Below are positions 58,951 through 64,000 of a stretch of DNA of 64,000 bases, piece by piece. Below the pieces are notes generated by a model. That model ran no database searches, was not told the DNA's origin, and worked only from the letters and a program-made list of their open reading frames with translations. The stretch comes from Zeugodacus cucurbitae (lineage: Eukaryota; Arthropoda; Insecta; Diptera; Tephritidae), in NCBI RefSeq assembly GCF_028554725.1, contig NC_071667.1, positions 37,343,501 through 37,407,500 on the forward strand. The letters are read 5' to 3'. Positions within the stretch are counted from its first letter, which is position 1. Each line of letters starts with the position of its first letter. Both the position numbers and the translations under genes were made by a program.

Positions 58951-59612
58951 AAAATAATCACGTATCAACCGCTAAGTATTTGTAATGTCTGCAAATATCG
59001 CCAAATATCTTGGAATTATGCGCAAGACAAGATTACGTTAGAAAGAGCATATCAAGATAAAAAGGACTGAACTTATCCTGAAATTATCAAAAATTAAGTG
59101 ACAATTTTGACGAAGATCAATCCTGTCCATACATAACAAATTAATACAGTCGCCAAAGAAATAAGGATTCAGACAGAGGCAGACTGCATGTGAACGAGGA
59201 GGCGAGAAGTTATCTCTTAGACCTCTAATTGCTTATGTCAATAGGTTAGGTTAGTCTGGTTGGCCAAAGCCACACATGGACCAGTTTTGGTCCTTTGCGA
59301 TACCAGATGGAGTGCTGTCCCGTAGTTAATAAGGAATAGTCTTCCTTTAGGATGTCTACGCTTGTTGCGAATTTTAGTAAGTTCTGAGGTTTTATTAACG
59401 ATACCTCTTCCAGATTCTTCCGCTTATGTCAATAAAACCCACATAATTTAGTTGGACTGAATTATTCATATATACGAATGTTATAATTAATTTCTGTGCT
59501 GTTTATCTGTAAATCATTAAAACAAACTGCCCTTTAGTTTATAAAACTTGTTGTAGTGATATCCAACATTGTTATCGTTTTAAAAAATGTTTGTAAAAAA
59601 TAAATATAGTTT
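58951..59612. other. Intron 1 segment, mostly featureless
   Basis: No gene is visible. A stretch at 59244-59430 starting TAGGTTAGGTTAGTCTGGTT is less AT-rich than its surroundings and may be a LINE tail, but I could not assign it. Confidence 0.35.
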
Positions 59613-59663
59613 AAACAAGTAAGGAAAGGATAAGTTCGGGTGCAACCGAACATTCTATACTCT
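59613..59663 (+). repeat. Hairpin-ended repeat, copy G (left end only)
   Basis: AAGTAAGGAAAGGATAAGTT followed by TTCGGGTGCAACCGAA and ATACTCT. It is then interrupted by a hairpin MITE; the rest of the repeat does not resume clearly. Confidence 0.75.
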
Positions 59664-59664
59664 A

Positions 59665-59928
59665 GTTTAAAAAACACGCTTTTCAACCACATCAAACTAA
59701 AAAATTAAAAATAATTCTTAAAATATGCTGACAAAAATAATTAAGGAAACAATTTTGTATTTCATGTTAAAAATCGTGAGTTGCTCAATATGAGAAAAAT
59801 ATAACACAAAGCAACCACGCTTTTTAACCTAAAATACAAATATGTTTCGTTAATTATTTTGTCAGCATATATTAAGAATTATTTTTAATTTTTTAGTTTG
59901 ATGTGGTTTAAAAGCGTGTTTTTGAAAC
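59665..59928. mobile_element. Long-stem hairpin MITE, 264 bp
   Basis: Two inverted arms of about 90-110 bp are nearly identical: GTTTAAAAAACACGCTTTTC at the left and reverse complement GTTTCAAAAACACGCTTTTA at the right, both with AACCACATCAAACTAAAAAA and ATATGCTGAC. They are separated by a loop of about 60 bp. TA flanks both ends. No coding potential. Confidence 0.85.
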
Positions 59929-60020
59929 TATATTTATTCATAACATTTTAATTTGATATTACGCTGTAAACAGTTCTGCTAAAAGGGGAAATCTCATAAT
60001 CGATAATTAGGCAGTGTTAT

Positions 60021-60567
60021 ACCTGAGACAGACATGTAGTACATATTGTAGTATGCTTCAGAAACCATATGTGTATCACCGGTTTTCCGAATTTTGTTTG
60101 AAAGCAAATAGTGTTCCGTACTACAATAGAGTTCTAGAAAACATTGAAGTGGTGTTGTGAAATTTACTACAATGGAACACACCGAAAGCTTTAAGCTCTT
60201 CTGCCACAATCATATGTTTTCTGACATTTTGACATACAGAAAACAAATTAAATTCAAAATTAATTGAAATCAAAAAATAAAATTTGAAAAAATTAAGTGA
60301 TAAATATGTAACATGTATGTAATAATATGAAATATGTAATAATTATATTGGACAATAATATTTTAAGATTGCTTGAAGTTATAACTAAGTCAGGTTCAAT
60401 TTTCCAGCCTGTAATTCATAATTATATTTTGCTTCAATTTATTTATATCAACTGATGGATGTAAACATAGTACAATACTACATGTGTGTCACTATGCAGG
60501 TATATGGTTTCTTGAGCTTTTATTGTAGTACACATCGTAGTACAGAAACCATATGTCTATCTTAGGC
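60021..60567. mobile_element. TIR element (CTGAGACAGACATG family), 547 bp
   Basis: It starts ACCTGAGACAGACATGTAGT and ends AGACATATGG in reverse complement (GCCTAAGATAGACATATGGT). It matches the copies at 17515-18672 and 21142-21687 along its length, including AGAAACCATATGTGTATCAC and GTTATAACTAAGTCAGG. No coding potential. Confidence 0.8.
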
Positions 60568-60609
60568 ATTACTAAGTGGCTTTATAGAGATGTTTTGGAA
60601 CATATGAAC

Positions 60610-61030
60610 GGAAAGTGAGTAACTTTAATATTCGGTTTTTTATTTCAAGCACTTTAAGTGCGGATAAAATGGTTCAAATCAATAAAGAAGTAAAATTTTT
60701 GAATGCCAAAGTGTAGTTTTATATTTTAGCTAAGAATATTTGTACATATCAAAATTTTTTTATTGGAATAATACCACAAAGTAATTAAAAATTACAAAAC
60801 AGTCAAAAATTCACGCAACTTTAATATTCGGTTTTTTTTTTATAAATTAAAAGAAAAACGTTTAAAAAAAACAAATTTTTTCAGTTTTAAGTACTTTGTG
60901 TTACTGCCTTGGCTTTTTATAACTTCGCTCAAGCGATTTGACATATTAGATATAATTTTCAGAATGTAATTATTGCATATTTATACCATTCTTCCTGGAG
61001 CCGTGTTTTTAGTGCGGTGAGAGATAAAAC
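60610..61030 (-). mobile_element. Tc1-like transposon fragment (C-terminal transposase and TIR side)
   Basis: In reverse complement (about 61016-60885) the sequence gives, across two frameshifts, Leu-Lys-Thr-Arg-Leu-Gln-Glu-Glu-Trp and then Met-Ser-Asn-Arg-Leu-Ser-Glu-Val-Ile-Lys and Gly-Ser-Asn-Thr-Lys-Tyr, the typical Tc1 C-terminus. Toward lower coordinates a 20-bp direct repeat AACTTTAATATTCGGTTTTT appears twice (about 60622 and 60820), like IR/DR terminal repeats. The rest of the element is lost. Confidence 0.7.
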
Positions 61031-62039
61031 CGGGGTTTGACGCAACGCCTGTCAAATTCACTCCATAATCATGCAGAAGGATATTTGAACTAAATCCGAT
61101 CACTGAACACTTTTTATAAAGCATTGAATACAGAGATATTTGCCAACCTAATATGTTATATTGGTGTAAGAAGTACGCAGTAAAACGTATGGGAAGTTTA
61201 CAAAATGTAGCAAGCAGATGTTATTATGTATATACTGCCTAATATTTATTCTGTAAGCAGTAGACGGCGAAATCGGCACTCAGACTGAGAAAATCGTCAT
61301 AATATAAGTGCAATAAATATTACGGTATTATTAGTATTACTTTCGTAATGTTTAGAAGTGAATAAAAACTAAACATAGCCTTCATTCTATGGAGGAGTGG
61401 GATAAAGGCCCAAGATGAACAAAGATTTAGAAAAAAGTATCTATAATGAAGGATTCAAACTAGTTAAACGAGTGGAATTTGGTGTCTTTATAGCAAAATT
61501 AGATACCAGAAGAGAAACTCTCCGGTTACTGGACAATTACAGAGTCTTCCAATCGGTTAAAGAGTGTTAATGCCAGAAATATATTTATTTATTATTTCCG
61601 CATATAATAATGTTATATTTCACGATAAATCACCAATACTTTCCGGGACATAGTGATATTCCTGTAAACTGCGAAGCATATGCACTAACCAGACTGAATA
61701 CCACCATAGAATTAGATGTCTAATATAGAGGAAATTTACATACCTCTGGCTACGTGCAGATTTAATCGAAAAACATGCTGTATATATAGCTGAATTTCAG
61801 CGGAAACAACCAAATACACACGTGGTCTGACCACAGGATGATCCAAAAACAACTTAATAGTGTAGTGAGGATTCCAGTTCCTAGATTAAAAAAAAAATTA
61901 ATAAACTGCGAAAGTAATTTTCTGTTGCCGTCTTCTTTGTTCGATCCTTTTATTGATAAACAAATGAACAAATTCTCCGTTTTCTATAAAAACACCTTAA
62001 CTTTAGATCATGTACATATTCTTTGCTTTAGTAATTACG
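61031..62039. other. Intron 1 segment without recognised features
   Basis: AT-rich. A 52-codon frame from the ATG at 61414 is protein-like but unrecognised. Nothing else is seen. Confidence 0.35.
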
Positions 62040-63058
62040 GGGAAACTTTAGTATATTATCCCAGGCTTTCGGTAATAAAATGGGTATCGTTGGAAAGAGG
62101 AGGTTCTCCAGATTAAGAGATATTCGCACTTAAAGTTGAAAAGAGTGCAACTTTTATCTCGAATTTTCACTATATATACAGAATATTTTATTAATATTAT
62201 GCACATATTTTACACTTACACTTCACCACATTGTTTCTGCATATTTATTTTATAAAAATTATGACGAAAATAGCTGTAAATAAATATTTAACATTTTACG
62301 AACGAATGAGAAGAATGAAAATAAATAAATACGCCAAATGAAGAAAACAACTGCCCTATAAAAAGATTGTATAAAGATAATATAAAGAAAGTTTATGATA
62401 TTAACTCTATGTACTATAAGTAAGGGAAATGAAAAGTTCTTTCGTGTAGAAATACTTTCCGCATTGACGTCCTTCGGGCGCGCTTCAAAAAAATAACTCT
62501 GGTCGAGCCAACACCGGGAGTTATCAAAGAGGGGGGCTTCAAAAAAATAACTCTGGTCATGCTCTGGGAGTTATCAAAGAAAAGGTAATACCGAAAGATT
62601 TTGCATTAGTCATAACACCATTATAGTTTATGTATTTGGGGTATAATCTTTCTTTTTTCGGTTTATTTTTATTCTTTTAATTTTTGCAAAATATTTGATG
62701 GTGCAACACTTATTACTTGTCCACAGCAACCATTTTGCTATTTTTTAAACGAAGATTTGTGTAAAATGTTAAATATTTATTTACAGTTATTTTCGTCATA
62801 ATTTTTATAAAATAAATATGCAGAAATATTGTGGTGAAGTGTAAGTGTAAAATAAGCGCATAATATTAATAAAATATTCGGTATATATTGTGAAAATTTA
62901 AGATAAAAGTTGCACTTTTTTAACTTTAAGCGCGAATATCTCGAAAACTATAAGTCAGCTGCAGCTTTATATATATATATATTCTTAATCTGGAGAACCT
63001 CCTCTTTCCAACGATACCCATTTTATTACCGAAAGCCTGGGATAGTATACTAAAGCCG
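62040..63058. repeat. Large inverted repeat (foldback-like), arms ~260-300 bp
   Basis: The left arm (about 62045-62305) and right arm (about 62760-63058) are inverted copies. Shared blocks include CCCAGGCTTTCGGTAATAAA, ATGGGTATCGTTGGAAAGAG, GTGTAAGTGTAAAATA and AAAATTATGACGAAAATA, in mirrored order. The right arm has an extra segment with a TA run near 62975. The centre contains two similar small hairpins (62494-62525 and 62541-62574) built on AATAACTCTGG...GGGAGTTATC. No frame; probably a foldback or MITE-type element. Confidence 0.8.
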
Positions 63059-63430
63059 ACACAAAGAAGAAGAATTTAGATATCCAATTACCAAATTAAA
63101 AAAAAAATTGTATATATTTTTTTTGTAACATTTTTCTCTCTATACAAGACAATTAAAACTTATGAATCTAACTACACTCACAAGACAAGAAGTAGGGAAT
63201 TGCGTGGTATGATATTCCTAGCAATACTGTGGATCAATTTGTAGTTTATTTACAAACTACTACATTCAATTTTATGTCACAGCTCGGTATTCTAAACAGT
63301 TTATACCCATAAAGAAATTGAGATACTCCACCATTTATTTGTATAATTATTTAATTTGGTGAAGTATCCCAATTCCACTACTTTTGAGTTCAAAATATTT
63401 ATGTATATACATATACTTCGTATTACTCAC
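63059..63430. other. 5' portion of ABHD17 intron 1
   Basis: AT-rich intronic sequence next to exon 1. The donor GTGAGT lies at its right edge (63425-63430, minus strand). No other feature is seen. Confidence 0.5.
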
Positions 63431-63894
63431 CTGTTTCTAAGTGCTTGCCAAGCAGCTTCAATGTCAGCATATAAATTTTTTTCTGAAGGTTTCCCACCAC
63501 TCATTCCATAGCCAGAGTAATCGTAGCCAAATATATTACAATTCAGCTGTGTTCCAAGAGATATATAGAAACTACTCATTTGACCCAAGTCGACAGCGTT
63601 CCCATGAGAGAATAGTAACGTATATTTCGCATTTCTGCTACAACGCACATATATACAAGTAATTAAGTTTCCACGAGATGTCCGCGTGAAAAATGATTCA
63701 ACTTTCGACTTATCACGTTCAGAATACTGCCATTCTGCACGTTCAAAGAGATGCAAGTTATACTTCACATTAGCATCATCAGCCGGAGTCAACTTATAGG
63801 TTGGCTCAGGTGGTTGGAAAGCAAGTTTAGCGGCAATGGGTCCGGGACAAGGCGGACAACAAAACATGCAGCAAAGTTCACTGATACTAAACAT
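63431..63894 (-). CDS. ABHD17 depalmitoylase, coding exon 1 (start)
   Basis: This exon encodes residues 1-154 plus part of codon 155. ABHD17 proteins are membrane-attached serine hydrolases that remove palmitate from proteins such as Ras and synaptic scaffolds. The N-terminus holds a cysteine cluster (Cys8, 9, 12, 13, 16), known in this family as the palmitoylated membrane anchor, followed by Pro-Cys-Pro-Gly. His-Gly-Asn-Ala at 97-100 is the oxyanion region and Gly-Tyr-Asp-Tyr-Ser-Gly-Tyr-Gly at 123-130 is a conserved family block. The ATG at 63892-63894 is chosen because the family N-terminus begins here. The donor is ACAG/GTGAGT. Exons 1-4 total 861 nt with matching phases and no internal stop. 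The fly ortholog is, I believe, CG33096 (from memory). Confidence 0.95.
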
Positions 63895-64000
63895 GCTACA
63901 ATTTATATATGACGCTCTCCCAAATTACAAGTTTAAACACTTGATGGATTTAATATATATAAGTTTAATACGAAAATAGTTTTTTATATACGTTTATATT
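63895..64000 (-). other. Upstream of the ABHD17 start codon
   Basis: Likely 5' UTR, an upstream intron or promoter. Only 106 bp are visible, AT-rich, with no recognised promoter motif or splice site that decides among these. Confidence 0.4.

Overview
The window is AT-rich dipteran (fly) genomic DNA, probably from a tephritid fruit fly or close relative. This rests on one ABHD17-type gene with fly-like exon structure and on the mobile elements present: Jockey- and RTE-type LINEs, Tc1, mariner, hAT, Harbinger, pogo-like and piggyBac-like elements. The exact species is inference. No prokaryotic features, CRISPR arrays or tRNA genes were recognised.

Only one host gene can be supported. It is an ABHD17-family (FAM108) depalmitoylase on the minus strand, with four coding exons at 63431-63894, 37474-37653, 37288-37420 and 17303-17386, giving 286 residues. 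It has an N-terminal cysteine cluster and an intact Ser169/Asp234/His263 triad. Two introns are very large (25,777 and 19,901 bp) and packed with transposons; the third is 53 bp. After the TGA stop the frame stays open for 61 more codons in a TGA-C context, a candidate for stop-codon readthrough.

Layout. 1-1188: 5' end of an LTR retrotransposon on the minus strand, running off the window. 1289-6450: small DNA-transposon derivatives, including a hAT element with a perfect 8-bp target duplication. 6921-13384: a hAT MITE holding a Harbinger-like element, which holds three head-to-tail 1,600-bp units. 13.6-15.5 kb: a mariner relic and MITEs. 17.1-17.4 kb: last host exon. 17.5-37.3 kb (intron 3): MITEs, an exact 4,933-bp tandem duplication (19492-29357), RTE LINEs placed head to head (to 32.6 kb), Jockey fragments and a TAA-tailed LINE. 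37.3-37.65 kb: two host exons. 37.65-63.4 kb (intron 1): a nested stack containing a U6 snRNA chimeric retro-insertion with a 14-bp target duplication, a Tc1 element, a Harbinger relic split by a near full-length Jockey, a second Jockey, further LINE relics, a hairpin MITE and a large inverted repeat. 63.4-63.9 kb: first host coding exon.

The mobile elements are mostly dead: frameshifts, deletions, lost catalytic residues. The nesting gives a clear relative chronology. All calls are from reading the sequence; no database search was run.
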